From assembly GCA_019695335.1 (NCBI GenBank), contig JAIBAF010000005.1, positions 1-64,000 on the forward strand: DNA of 64,000 bases, given 5' to 3'. The translations under genes were made by a program, and so were the position numbers. The notes below the pieces were generated by a model that had not been told where the DNA came from, did not search any database, and worked only from the letters and a program-made list of their open reading frames with translations. Every line of letters begins with the position of its first letter. Position 1 is the stretch's first letter. Source of the stretch: a bacterium. Lineage in GTDB: Bacteria; CLD3; SB21. Of the stretch, positions 17,280-25,380 are shown in pieces.

Positions 17280-17963
17280 GTGTCTTCAGTAAAAAAACCG
17301 GCGAAAAAATCTAAAACGTCAAAAAAATCGGTTAAACCGGTTAAGAAATCTGTTTCGAAAAAAAAACCTAAAAGCACCGGAAAAAAAAATAAACCGGTTA
17401 AATCGGCTGTAGCAAAAATTTCCGGAAAAAAGAAGAAAACGTTATCATCGGGCTTTGATGATCGCGATCGGATTACGGGGGATGATGAATCGGATGACGT
17501 TGATACATTGACAGCCGCCGAAATTGATGAAGAATTAGCGGCGTACGAGCGTCAAAAGATGAAAGCGACGCCGAAAGCTTCCAAGCCGAGAGTCGAAGAA
17601 ACGCCGACATTGAAATTGGCGAAACAAATCAGTCAGTTTCTATTTGAGAAAAAAGCGGAGGACGTTGTTCTGGCCAATCTCGACGGTTTGACCAGTGTAA
17701 CCGACTATTTTGTTATTTGTACGTGCACCTCAGATTTACATTCACGTGCTGTTGCCGATCATGTAGTGGATGAATTGGCAAAAACAGGCATCTATCCGCA
17801 CCATAAAGAAGGTTACAACTCGATGAAATGGATTCTGATCGATTTCGTCGATGTCATTGTTCATGTTTTTCAAAAAGAAGCACGTGAATATTACGATTTG
17901 GAACGTTTGTGGGGCGATGCAAAATTTATGCGGATGCGCGACGAAGCGTTGGTGAAGAATTGA
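17280..17963 (+). CDS. rsfS: Ribosome silencing factor RsfS with lysine-rich N-terminal extension
   Basis: 227 aa. The last 120 residues are a full RsfS domain: LKLAKQISQFLFEKKAEDVV, SVTDYFVICTCTSDLHSRAV, and EGYNSMKWILIDFVDVIVHV then FQKEAREYYDLERLWGDAK. RsfS binds ribosomal protein L14 (uL14) and blocks subunit joining when nutrients are short. Usual members have 105-130 residues; here about 105 residues are added in front, first a run of K, S and P (KKPAKKSKTSKKSVKPVKKS) and then an acidic stretch (DDRDRITGDDESDDVD). The frame reaches a TTG at 17274, but CGGAG at 17269-17273 fits the GTG at 17280 (6 bases). The tRNA-Val gene follows 48 bases after the stop and may be on the same transcript. 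Confidence 0.92.
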   Translation: MSSVKKPAKKSKTSKKSVKPVKKSVSKKKPKSTGKKNKPVKSAVAKISGKKKKTLSSGFDDRDRITGDDESDDVDTLTAAEIDEELAAYERQKMKATPKASKPRVEETPTLKLAKQISQFLFEKKAEDVVLANLDGLTSVTDYFVICTCTSDLHSRAVADHVVDELAKTGIYPHHKEGYNSMKWILIDFVDVIVHVFQKEAREYYDLERLWGDAKFMRMRDEALVKN

Positions 17964-18011
17964 TGTTTTAAAAATATTGTGAAGTTTTTTTAATTTGTTC
18001 TGTAAGTAAGA

Positions 18012-18086
18012 GGGCAATTAGCTCAGCTGGTTCAGAGCGTTCGCTTCACACGCGAGAGGTCACTGGTTCGAATCCAGTATTGCCCA
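18012..18086 (+). tRNA. tRNA-Val (anticodon CAC)
   Basis: A complete cloverleaf: acceptor GGGCAAT/ATTGCCC, D-stem GCTC/GAGC, anticodon stem TTCGC/GCGAG with loop TTCACAC (anticodon CAC, reads GTG), variable loop AGGTC, T-stem ACTGG/CCAGT with loop TTCGAAT, discriminator A. CCA is not encoded. Confidence 0.96.
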
Positions 18087-18113
18087 CACTATCTCCCACC
18101 ATATTCAACATTC

Positions 18114-18122
18114 TGTTATAAT
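18114..18122 (+). promoter_or_regulatory. Extended -10 promoter candidate for the hybrid kinase-NtrC operon
   Basis: TGT-TATAAT (extended -10, consensus hexamer at 18117-18122) with no recognisable -35. The start would be near 18129, giving a leader of about 230 bases before ATG 18357, which contains the AGGTAA/TTACCT repeats. Confidence 0.45.
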
Positions 18123-18159
18123 TTCAGACTCAAAATGATTTGCAATTGAGACTATTTTA

Positions 18160-18219
18160 AGGTAAATTAAAAAACACTTACCTGAGGACAGTATCTTTAC
18201 CTAATCTGTTATCTTACCT
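18160..18219. repeat. Four phased copies of AGGTAA/TTACCT in the hybrid-kinase leader
   Basis: AGGTAA at 18160-18165 and its reverse complement TTACCT at 18178-18183, 18197-18202 and 18214-18219: four hexamers with start-to-start steps of 18, 19 and 17 bases. The first can pair with any of the other three in RNA. Either a repeated operator or alternative hairpins in the leader. Confidence 0.4.
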
Positions 18220-18356
18220 TGCGAACACATAGGGGGCATAGAAGTAGTGTTTTCAATAATGAATCTTTTATTGTCTGATTTGTTTTGTCAGCGAGCAACA
18301 AAGTTTCTCGTTCAAGCATAAGTCAATAAATTGCATTTTAAATCAATGGGGGCTCT

Positions 18357-21300
18357 ATGGGGAAATCAAAATCTTCCGGGAAGCGAGGAAGATATCAGCG
18401 CCCAAGCCGTGATGGGGTGAGCTTGGCAGATAGCCAGCTCTCTAAGGCCCAAGATAAAACACCCGTAAAAGACATCCACAACAGCAGATTTAAAACAAAT
18501 CTGCAAAGCCCTCCTATTGAATTCTCCTCCGACGCTGTTTATAGCGAAACAATGGACAGGATTATTACAAGTTGGAATCCGGCGGCTGCAGCAATGTTCG
18601 GATATTCCTCAGAAGAAATAATCGGGCAATCAGGCACTATACTTATGTCTGAAGGCTATGACGATTTTGAGTTCATTATCAAACAAGTGAAAATGAATTC
18701 AAGCGTTCAGTTCGAAACCACGAGGCTGACAAAAGATTGCCGGGTTATAAATGTTGCGTTGACCGTTTCTCCCATCCGGGATGGTCGCAACCGGATGAAT
18801 GGGATTTCTATTGTAGCAAAAAATATTACGGAACATAGGAAAGCTGAAGCCGCTTTAAGACGTAGCGAAGAAAGATTCCGGATACTCATGCAGACGCTTC
18901 CAGTTGGTGTGGTTGTGACAGATGCTTCATTAATCATACAAGTGTGCAACAAGCAAGCATCCGAAATATTTGGTCATTCAGAAAGCCAACTCAGAGGTAA
19001 AAAAATATTTGACCAGGAATGGAATGCCCAAAAGGATGATGATTCTAAATTTCCGAACAACAATCTTGGTTTCGAAGAACCCTTAACTGATATTCTTATC
19101 AGTATTGACCATCATTCGGATAATAATCGTATCTGGCTTTTAGTGAATACCTTTCCCGAAATGGATGATCGAGGCAATATTCTAGAGATTGTTTTTACTT
19201 TCCAGGATGTCTCAACGTTTAAAAAGGCCCAATATGAAGCTGAGCGATCGGTTTCGCTTTTGCAGGCTACTTTCGAGTCGACGGGTGACGGCATTGTAGT
19301 TGTCGATAAGGATGGGAAAATAATACAATTTAATAAAAAGTTTATAGAATTGTGGCGAATCCCAGAAGGAGTATTATTCGCAGCTGAGCCCGAAAAAGCG
19401 CGCCGATTTATTCTCGACCAGCTTGTTGATCCGGAGGCGTTTATAAACAAAAATCGACAATACTTATTTCAAATACCTGAATCAGAAACCGTAGATACGT
19501 TAGTTTTTCGCGATGGACGTGTTTATGAGCGTGTATCCAAACCTCAAGTTATTGGGGGCGAAGTAGTAGGACGAGTATTGAGTTTTCGTGATATAACGGG
19601 TCGCAAAAAAGCAGAAATAGCTATTCAAACTCAAACTAACCGTCAGCATCTGCTCTATGAAGTTGTGAAAGCTGCGCATACGAGTCTTAGCCTTGAAGCA
19701 ACTTCGAAAACTGTTGCGCAGCATTTTTTGGAGCACAAACGCTGGAAGCGGGTTTCAGTCTGTATCTACGAGCCGGAAATCCAACAATGGAAATTGCTCG
19801 CTGAAGTAGGTCCGCCGATCATAAATCCGAAGCCGTCTTATTCTATCAATGAAGGAGTCATCGGGCGGGCGATTCGAACCGGAACCACACAAAATATAAA
19901 AGACGTCAGTATGGATCCCGATTACTTTGAAGGCGATCCGGCCGTTTTAAGTGAATTGGCCGTTCCTATCGGTGGAACTAATCCAATAGGTGCGCTGAAT
20001 ATTGACAGCGAATGTATTGCTGATTTTGACGAAGCGGACGTAACGCTGGCCGAGTCTATCGCTGAATCTTTGGTTCTGGCTTTTTCCAATGCGCATCACT
20101 ATGAAGAAGCTCAAATAGAAATCGAAGAGAGAAAACGAGTGGAGGAAGCGCTTCGGCAAAGTATGGAGCGATTTGAAATGGTTGCCCGAGCTTCTAATGA
20201 TGCCCTCTGGGATGTTGACCTCGTTCATAACATACGATGGTGGAGCCAATCGTTTTATGATCTGGTTGGCAAAAGGCCGGAAGAAGGTCCGGATGACAGC
20301 GATCAATGGGAGCAACGGATTCATCCCGATGATATCGAACGGATACGCGGCAACTATCAACGAGCAATTGATCAAGGCGCTCATCAATTGCGGCACGAAT
20401 ATCGAATACTGGGAAGGGACAATAGTTATCGGTTTGTTCTGAGTCGATCCTATATATTACGCTCGTCCGTAGGGAAACCGGTGCGGGTCGTGGGCTCAAT
20501 GGTTGATTTGACGGAGCGAAAAAACCTTGAAGATCAACTCATTCAATCTCAAAAAAGAGAAAGTCTCGGCCGGGTCGCTGCGGGTATTGCGCATGATATG
20601 AATAATATGCTCGGTGTCATATTGCCAACGGCTGAAATGTTGCGCAATCAAAATTTACCAGAAGAAAATCGTCAGGAAATGATAGAGATGATTGTTGCGA
20701 CTTCCAGCAAGGCAGGAGAAATCGTTAAACAGCTCATGCAATATGCAAGGAAATCGCCGGTAACCGTCATGGCTCTGGATTTTAATTCGCTTATCCTCAG
20801 CACCAAAAAAATGTTAGACCGATTATTAGGTATACAGATGGAAATTGTGACAGAACTGCAACCCAGTCTGCCATTTTTGGAAGGCGATGCTACTCAACTT
20901 CAGCAAGTACTCGTCAACCTTTGTCTGAATGCGAGAGATGCCATGCATGATCATGGGAAAATCCGAATTATAACGCAAACCGTTGACGTGGGCGATGTGC
21001 TTGCTTCCGCTAATGAAGTTCGGAGCGGCGTATTCATAAGACTTACGATTGTCGATAAAGGAGAGGGAATTCCAAAAGAATTTTTTCCAACGATTTTTGA
21101 TGCATTTTTTACGACTAAAGAAACGGGACGCGGGACGGGTTTAGGTCTGGCGATTGTTCGTTCGATTGTCCAAAACCACAAAGGCTTTATTCAAGTTGAA
21201 TCTGAAATTGGTGAGGGAACGTCCATGCACATTTATTTTCCTATTTCCAAAAAACAACCTCCCAATGAGCTTTTTGCGTCTCCAAAAATTTCACGGACAT

Positions 21301-21662
21301 CAGGACATGTTCTCGTTGTCGACGATGAATACTATATGAGAAAGATGGCGCAGATGACCTTGACTCATTTTGGATATCAAGTCTCAATAGTATCCAATGG
21401 CGCTGAGGCTATCAAAGTTTATAAACAATCTAAAGACATCGACTGTGTGTTGATTGATGTTCATTTGCCCGGTATGGACGGCATTGAGACTTTGCAGGTT
21501 ATCCGAGAAGTTAATCCCGATGTAAAATTTCTTTTTACATCGGGTCATTTATTGTCCAGACAAGTTGAAGCATTAAAAAGTTTAGGCATCGAAGAAATTC
21601 TTTATAAACCATATTCGGCGGAACAATTATTTACTTCCATTAAAAAAAAGCTTGATTCATGA
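18357..21662 (+). CDS. Hybrid sensor histidine kinase (PAS x3, GAF, PAS, HisKA, HATPase, REC)
   Basis: 1101 aa, no signal peptide or membrane helix, so cytoplasmic. Order: basic N-terminus (1-50); PAS at about 54-165, 170-295 and 300-425; a GAF domain at about 430-590 (EVVKAAHTSLSLEATSKTVA ... SINEGVIGRAIRTG); a further PAS at about 605-725; HisKA with phospho-acceptor His746 in AAGIAHDMNNM; an HATPase domain with N box NLCLNARDAM, FFTTKETGRG and GTGLGLAIV; and a C-terminal receiver with Asp1034 in CVLIDVHLPGMDG. The sensed signal is unknown. The stop overlaps the start of the NtrC-type regulator by 4 bases (ATGA), so the two almost certainly form a cognate pair. The gene opens the one-directional signalling block and is preceded by an unusual 270-base leader. 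Confidence 0.9.
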   Translation: MGKSKSSGKRGRYQRPSRDGVSLADSQLSKAQDKTPVKDIHNSRFKTNLQSPPIEFSSDAVYSETMDRIITSWNPAAAAMFGYSSEEIIGQSGTILMSEGYDDFEFIIKQVKMNSSVQFETTRLTKDCRVINVALTVSPIRDGRNRMNGISIVAKNITEHRKAEAALRRSEERFRILMQTLPVGVVVTDASLIIQVCNKQASEIFGHSESQLRGKKIFDQEWNAQKDDDSKFPNNNLGFEEPLTDILISIDHHSDNNRIWLLVNTFPEMDDRGNILEIVFTFQDVSTFKKAQYEAERSVSLLQATFESTGDGIVVVDKDGKIIQFNKKFIELWRIPEGVLFAAEPEKARRFILDQLVDPEAFINKNRQYLFQIPESETVDTLVFRDGRVYERVSKPQVIGGEVVGRVLSFRDITGRKKAEIAIQTQTNRQHLLYEVVKAAHTSLSLEATSKTVAQHFLEHKRWKRVSVCIYEPEIQQWKLLAEVGPPIINPKPSYSINEGVIGRAIRTGTTQNIKDVSMDPDYFEGDPAVLSELAVPIGGTNPIGALNIDSECIADFDEADVTLAESIAESLVLAFSNAHHYEEAQIEIEERKRVEEALRQSMERFEMVARASNDALWDVDLVHNIRWWSQSFYDLVGKRPEEGPDDSDQWEQRIHPDDIERIRGNYQRAIDQGAHQLRHEYRILGRDNSYRFVLSRSYILRSSVGKPVRVVGSMVDLTERKNLEDQLIQSQKRESLGRVAAGIAHDMNNMLGVILPTAEMLRNQNLPEENRQEMIEMIVATSSKAGEIVKQLMQYARKSPVTVMALDFNSLILSTKKMLDRLLGIQMEIVTELQPSLPFLEGDATQLQQVLVNLCLNARDAMHDHGKIRIITQTVDVGDVLASANEVRSGVFIRLTIVDKGEGIPKEFFPTIFDAFFTTKETGRGTGLGLAIVRSIVQNHKGFIQVESEIGEGTSMHIYFPISKKQPPNELFASPKISRTSGHVLVVDDEYYMRKMAQMTLTHFGYQVSIVSNGAEAIKVYKQSKDIDCVLIDVHLPGMDGIETLQVIREVNPDVKFLFTSGHLLSRQVEALKSLGIEEILYKPYSAEQLFTSIKKKLDS

Positions 21663-23014
21663 AAACCATTTTGATTATTGATGATGATGCGCCGACGCGT
21701 TGGGTTTTGAGAAATATTCTTGAAACGGAGGGCTATCAAGTATTTGAGGCCGCCAATGGTGATGCAGGCTTTCAAGAATTACTGAGTCGTGATTTTAGTC
21801 TCGTCATACTTGACCTGATGATGCCGGAAATCAGCGGCGTTCAGACGTTGCAAAAAATTCGCGAGATTGATATTCATATGCCTGTTATTATTGTGACCGG
21901 ATATGCAGAAGTCCAATCGGCTATTGATACAACCCGCTTGGGTGCTTATGACTACTTAGTAAAACCGCTTGAGAAGGATAGCATCCTTCTCAGTATACAA
22001 CGCGCGCTTGAAAAACGCCAGTTGATGAGGGAAGTTTTGCATTGGAGGAGCGCAGTTCGAACTGAAATTGCGCCAATATTGTCTCCGGTCAGTCCGGCCA
22101 TGAAAAAAGTAATGTCCAAAGTGCAAGCAGTTGCCAATACCGATTATACGATTTTAATAACAGGAGAAACCGGTACGGGTAAAGACATTATTGCCAACGC
22201 GATCCATTCTATGAGCAAACGATCGGATAAAATTTTCTTACCGGTTGATTGCGGAGCTATTCCGGAAAATCTTGCCGAGAGTGAACTTTTTGGTCACGAA
22301 AAAGGTGCTTTTACCGGAGCGGATAATCGCAAGGAAGGTCTTTTTGAATTAGCGCACGAGGGAACTCTTTTCTTGGACGAATTGGGAAATTTACCTTATC
22401 AGTTACAGGCAAAACTTCTTCGGGTTATTGAAACAAGAAAAATTTTTAGGATTGGCGCCAAACAACATAAAAATGTCGATGTACGACTGATTGTTGCAAC
22501 CAATCTCGATATGCAAAAAGCTGTTGAAAACGGCCAAATTCGACAAGATTTATATTATAGACTCAATGAATTTCAGATTAAACTGCCACCCTTGAGAGAG
22601 AGGCGTGAAGATATTGTGCCGCTTGTCGACTATTATTTGCAAATGGCCAATCGCGAAACGGGCAAAACAGTAAGTTTTTCTAAAGAAGCTATTGAACGTG
22701 TAAAATCCTATTACTGGCCAGGCAATATTCGCGAGCTTAAAAACGTAGTACGGGCGGCTGTTTTACATTCAGAAAACGATATTCTTCCTGAGCATCTTGT
22801 CATTGATGACGATGAAAAGGCATCGTGCCTTGACGGCATTGACCCGGGAATACTTTTGAACCAGATTCTTAAGCATAACGGATCACTGAAAATGTGCATG
22901 CGCGAAATTGAAAAAATAATTATTGCCGAAGCTGTTAAGCAAGTTAATGGCGACAATAAAGCTGCTGCTGAACTTCTGGGTATCCATTATACTAATTTGA
23001 TCAATAAGATATGA
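21659..23014 (+). CDS. NtrC-family sigma54-dependent response regulator
   Basis: 451 aa. Receiver domain (1-120) with phospho-acceptor Asp52 in LVILDLMMPE; AAA+ sigma54-activation domain (about 140-380) with Walker A GETGTGKDI, the sigma54-contacting loop GAFTGAD, Walker B GTLFLDELGN, and RLNEFQIKLPPLRERREDIV; and a Fis-type helix-turn-helix at the C-terminus (NKAAAELLGIHYTNLINKI) that ends right after the recognition helix, a little shorter than usual. The intact GAFTGA motif means it should activate RNA polymerase with sigma54. It overlaps the hybrid kinase gene by 4 bases. A sigma54-type promoter with an upstream palindrome lies directly downstream, before the PAS kinase/chemosensory genes, and is the obvious target. 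Confidence 0.94.
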   Translation: MKTILIIDDDAPTRWVLRNILETEGYQVFEAANGDAGFQELLSRDFSLVILDLMMPEISGVQTLQKIREIDIHMPVIIVTGYAEVQSAIDTTRLGAYDYLVKPLEKDSILLSIQRALEKRQLMREVLHWRSAVRTEIAPILSPVSPAMKKVMSKVQAVANTDYTILITGETGTGKDIIANAIHSMSKRSDKIFLPVDCGAIPENLAESELFGHEKGAFTGADNRKEGLFELAHEGTLFLDELGNLPYQLQAKLLRVIETRKIFRIGAKQHKNVDVRLIVATNLDMQKAVENGQIRQDLYYRLNEFQIKLPPLRERREDIVPLVDYYLQMANRETGKTVSFSKEAIERVKSYYWPGNIRELKNVVRAAVLHSENDILPEHLVIDDDEKASCLDGIDPGILLNQILKHNGSLKMCMREIEKIIIAEAVKQVNGDNKAAAELLGIHYTNLINKI

Positions 23015-23027
23015 TTCACATTTATTC

Positions 23028-23050
23028 AGACCTACAGGTCTTTTTCTTTT
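23028..23050 (+). terminator. Terminator after the NtrC-type regulator
   Basis: AGACC-TACA-GGTCT followed by TTTTTCTTTT, 13 bases after the stop codon. The stem is short (5 bp) but the T-run is good. It separates the kinase/regulator pair from the sigma54 promoter. Confidence 0.65.
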
Positions 23051-23090
23051 AGGCTTATTTTACTAAAAATTCCGCTTTCCATCCCTTCGC

Positions 23091-23130
23091 AATAGAAAAA
23101 AATCAGTCAAAATAGAAAATTTTCTATTTT
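23091..23130. promoter_or_regulatory. Palindromic candidate enhancer (activator-binding) site
   Basis: AAAATAGAAAA (23109-23119) is followed immediately by its exact reverse complement (23120-23130), a perfect 22-bp palindrome. A further half-site AATAGAAAA at 23091-23099 lies exactly 20 bp, about two helical turns, before the matching half-site at 23111-23119. The palindrome centre is about 110 bp upstream of the sigma54 -12 box, the usual distance for an NtrC-type activator. Confidence 0.6.
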
Positions 23131-23215
23131 TGAAATTTCATTCTGCATTCCGGTTCTCACCTTATTCCTTCCTTTAACAATAACTTAAATAAAAAAATGC
23201 GCCTGTTTCGAATTG

Positions 23216-23231
23216 CGGCATTGATGTTGCA
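23216..23231 (+). promoter_or_regulatory. Sigma54-type promoter of the chemosensory operon
   Basis: CGGCAT-N5-TTGCA: the invariant GG (23217-23218) and GC (23229-23230) are exactly 10 bases apart, the -12 box TTGCA is perfect and the -24 box matches 4 of 6 bases of TGGCAC. Transcription would start near 23243, about 43 bases before ATG 23286. The gene just upstream encodes a sigma54 activator. Confidence 0.7.
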
Positions 23232-23285
23232 CTTCACATGTCATCTCTTCCAGTCAAAATCAATTTATCGAAATAGTTTGTAGTT

Positions 23286-24890
23286 ATGCAGAGAGTTCTA
23301 CCTTCATCAGCTCCCAACAATCCCAATATTGCTTTGATTAATCGATATGAAGCTGTGATTCATGCGAGTGGTCAGATTGTTTTTGATTGGGATCCCCGGA
23401 CGAATACGATAGTCTATGAAGGCAATGTCACGTCAATTTTAGGTTATGAAAAGGATGAACTCAATGGCGACTTAAATACCTGGCTTGAATTTATTCATCC
23501 GGATGATATTGTGAAATTTTGCCGCGTGATTGAGAAAGTATTGATCAAGAAAGATCCATTTAGTCTGGAATACAGGATAAGAAAAAAAGACCGATCCTAT
23601 ATAACAGCTCGGCAGGAAGGATACTTCTTTCTCGATGAGAATCAGACCATCGTCAGGTTAGTCGGGCTTATTCAGGATATAACGAGCTTAAAGGTAGCCG
23701 AAGAAAGCATCAGGGAAACTGAAAGTAATTTCAAAGCCTTTTTTGATAACATGTCGGCCGGGATTTATCAGATAACGCTTGACGGAAGTTTTATCATAGT
23801 CAATCCGGCTCTGGTAAGGATTTTAGGATACCAGGATGAACAGGATCTTATGGCCCATAATCTTTTCAGAGACATCTTTATCAATCATGATGAAGGATTG
23901 CAAATTCATCATAATGCACTGGCGCATCAAAAGAATATACTGTACGAAGCATTGTGGAAAACAAAAGACGGGCAACCGCTCAAGTGTGAAATTTCATTGC
24001 GCGCAGTGCATCACACCTCCACTCAATTTCTTTATTTTGAAGCTACGGCTTCTGACGTGACCGAAAAGAGGCGATTGGAAAGTAAAATCCGTCATGCAGA
24101 AAAAATGGAACTGATTGGGCAAATGAGTGGGGGTATTGTTCATGACTTTAACAACATGCTCAGCATTATTAAAGCAAGTCTATCGATTCTTAAGATCGAC
24201 ATTAATGATCAAACAAAATTATTAAAATCCATCAATCGAATTTCGGATGCCGCCGACCGCGCCGCATCATTGTGTGAAAAAATTTTGTCATTCAGCCGTC
24301 GTCAAGAACTCAAACTGGAGTTGCTGACGTTTAATAAACTTATTGAATCGATCCAACCTTTACTTGAAACAACTCTACCGCCTTCCATCACGGTGACATC
24401 GGAACTGACCTCAGCGCCTCATTTTGCGCATGTTGACAAAGCTCAAATGGAACAAGTGGTTATTAATCTTTGCTACAATGCGCGGGATGCAATGCCTACG
24501 GGAGGTCACCTTTGGCTGTCCACATCCAACGTTTATGTACCATCCAGTCCTGTAGTTAAAGGGTGCAAAGTTCAACAAGGCCATTGCAATTTGTGTTATG
24601 TGAAGAACGGCGATATTCAAAATCATTTGAATGATGTGCCCTGTTTTGTTCCTGACGGGCACTATGCATGCCTTCAAGTTAAAGACAGTGGCGTTGGCAT
24701 GTCCGAGGAGACGATGCGAAAAGTTTATGAACCATTTTTTACGACAAAGGGGGCTGGTAAAGGAACCGGGTTGGGTCTTTCAATGGCTTATTCTCTCATA
24801 AAAGAACACCAAGGCTACATCGACATTCAAAGCTTTGTAGATCAAGGTACAACGATCCGCATCTATTTACCGGCGGTTATCCATCATTAA
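23286..24890 (+). CDS. PAS-PAS sensor histidine kinase with cysteine-rich insert in the ATPase domain
   Basis: 534 aa, soluble. Two PAS domains (about 20-140 and 150-262), then HisKA with His286 in GGIVHDFNNML, then an HATPase domain (about 385-530) with N box NLCYNARDAM, G1 DSGVGM, FFTTKGAGKG and GTGLGLSMA. Between the N and G1 boxes, where related kinases have a short loop, there is an insert with four cysteines spaced CX6CX2CX15C (Cys427, 434, 437, 453), a pattern that could bind zinc or an iron-sulfur cluster. It lacks its own receiver; the CheY-like protein encoded 27 bases downstream is the natural partner. First gene after the sigma54 promoter; no clear Shine-Dalgarno is seen before the ATG. 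Confidence 0.88.
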   Translation: MQRVLPSSAPNNPNIALINRYEAVIHASGQIVFDWDPRTNTIVYEGNVTSILGYEKDELNGDLNTWLEFIHPDDIVKFCRVIEKVLIKKDPFSLEYRIRKKDRSYITARQEGYFFLDENQTIVRLVGLIQDITSLKVAEESIRETESNFKAFFDNMSAGIYQITLDGSFIIVNPALVRILGYQDEQDLMAHNLFRDIFINHDEGLQIHHNALAHQKNILYEALWKTKDGQPLKCEISLRAVHHTSTQFLYFEATASDVTEKRRLESKIRHAEKMELIGQMSGGIVHDFNNMLSIIKASLSILKIDINDQTKLLKSINRISDAADRAASLCEKILSFSRRQELKLELLTFNKLIESIQPLLETTLPPSITVTSELTSAPHFAHVDKAQMEQVVINLCYNARDAMPTGGHLWLSTSNVYVPSSPVVKGCKVQQGHCNLCYVKNGDIQNHLNDVPCFVPDGHYACLQVKDSGVGMSEETMRKVYEPFFTTKGAGKGTGLGLSMAYSLIKEHQGYIDIQSFVDQGTTIRIYLPAVIHH

Positions 24891-24917
24891 AAATTTTATG
24901 CAGAAAGGAATTTAATC

Positions 24918-25370
24918 ATGACTTCGCACACCGTTAAATCTTCGAGCGTTGAAAAAATAAAAAAGACAACCTCTGCGCTCGATAAGATTGATCTGAAAAA
25001 TGTTTTGATTGTCGATGATTCAAAAACCATGCGGGCACTTTTGGTGAATACTCTATCCGGCTATAAGGATTTTAATTTGCTGGAAGCGTGCGACGGATCG
25101 GAAGCATTGGAGATTGTAAAGCATGAAGACATCAAAATGTTATTTGTGGACTACAATATGCCCAATATGAACGGAATAGAGTTCATAAAAAATTTGCGCC
25201 GAATACCGTCTTACAAATCGACACCGGTCATAATGTTGACTACCGAATCTTCAGAATCGAAAATCAAAGACGGATATGTATCGGGGGCAACCGTGTACGT
25301 CACCAAGCCTTATGAGCCGTCCGCCTTGGTCAAAATTGTCGATGCGATGAGATATTGGCACATTAAATAG
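24918..25370 (+). CDS. cheY: CheY-like single-domain response regulator
   Basis: 150 aa, ATG preceded by AAAGGA. A 25-residue basic leader precedes a complete receiver: VLIVDDSKTMR, phospho-acceptor Asp78 in LFVDYNMPNMNG, Thr switch in IMLTTESSE, and Lys-Pro in YVTKPYEPSAL. It sits 27 bases after the PAS kinase and 10 bases before cheA, so it could take phosphate from either. There is no output domain. In flagellated bacteria CheY binds the motor switch; no motor genes are visible here, so its target is unknown. Confidence 0.85.
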   Translation: MTSHTVKSSSVEKIKKTTSALDKIDLKNVLIVDDSKTMRALLVNTLSGYKDFNLLEACDGSEALEIVKHEDIKMLFVDYNMPNMNGIEFIKNLRRIPSYKSTPVIMLTTESSESKIKDGYVSGATVYVTKPYEPSALVKIVDAMRYWHIK

Positions 25371-25380
25371 GGACTTCTCT

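Noticed and set aside
18012-18360. Integration of a genomic island at the tRNA-Val gene
   Set aside because: I found no repeat of the tRNA 3' end elsewhere in the window and no integrase gene next to it.
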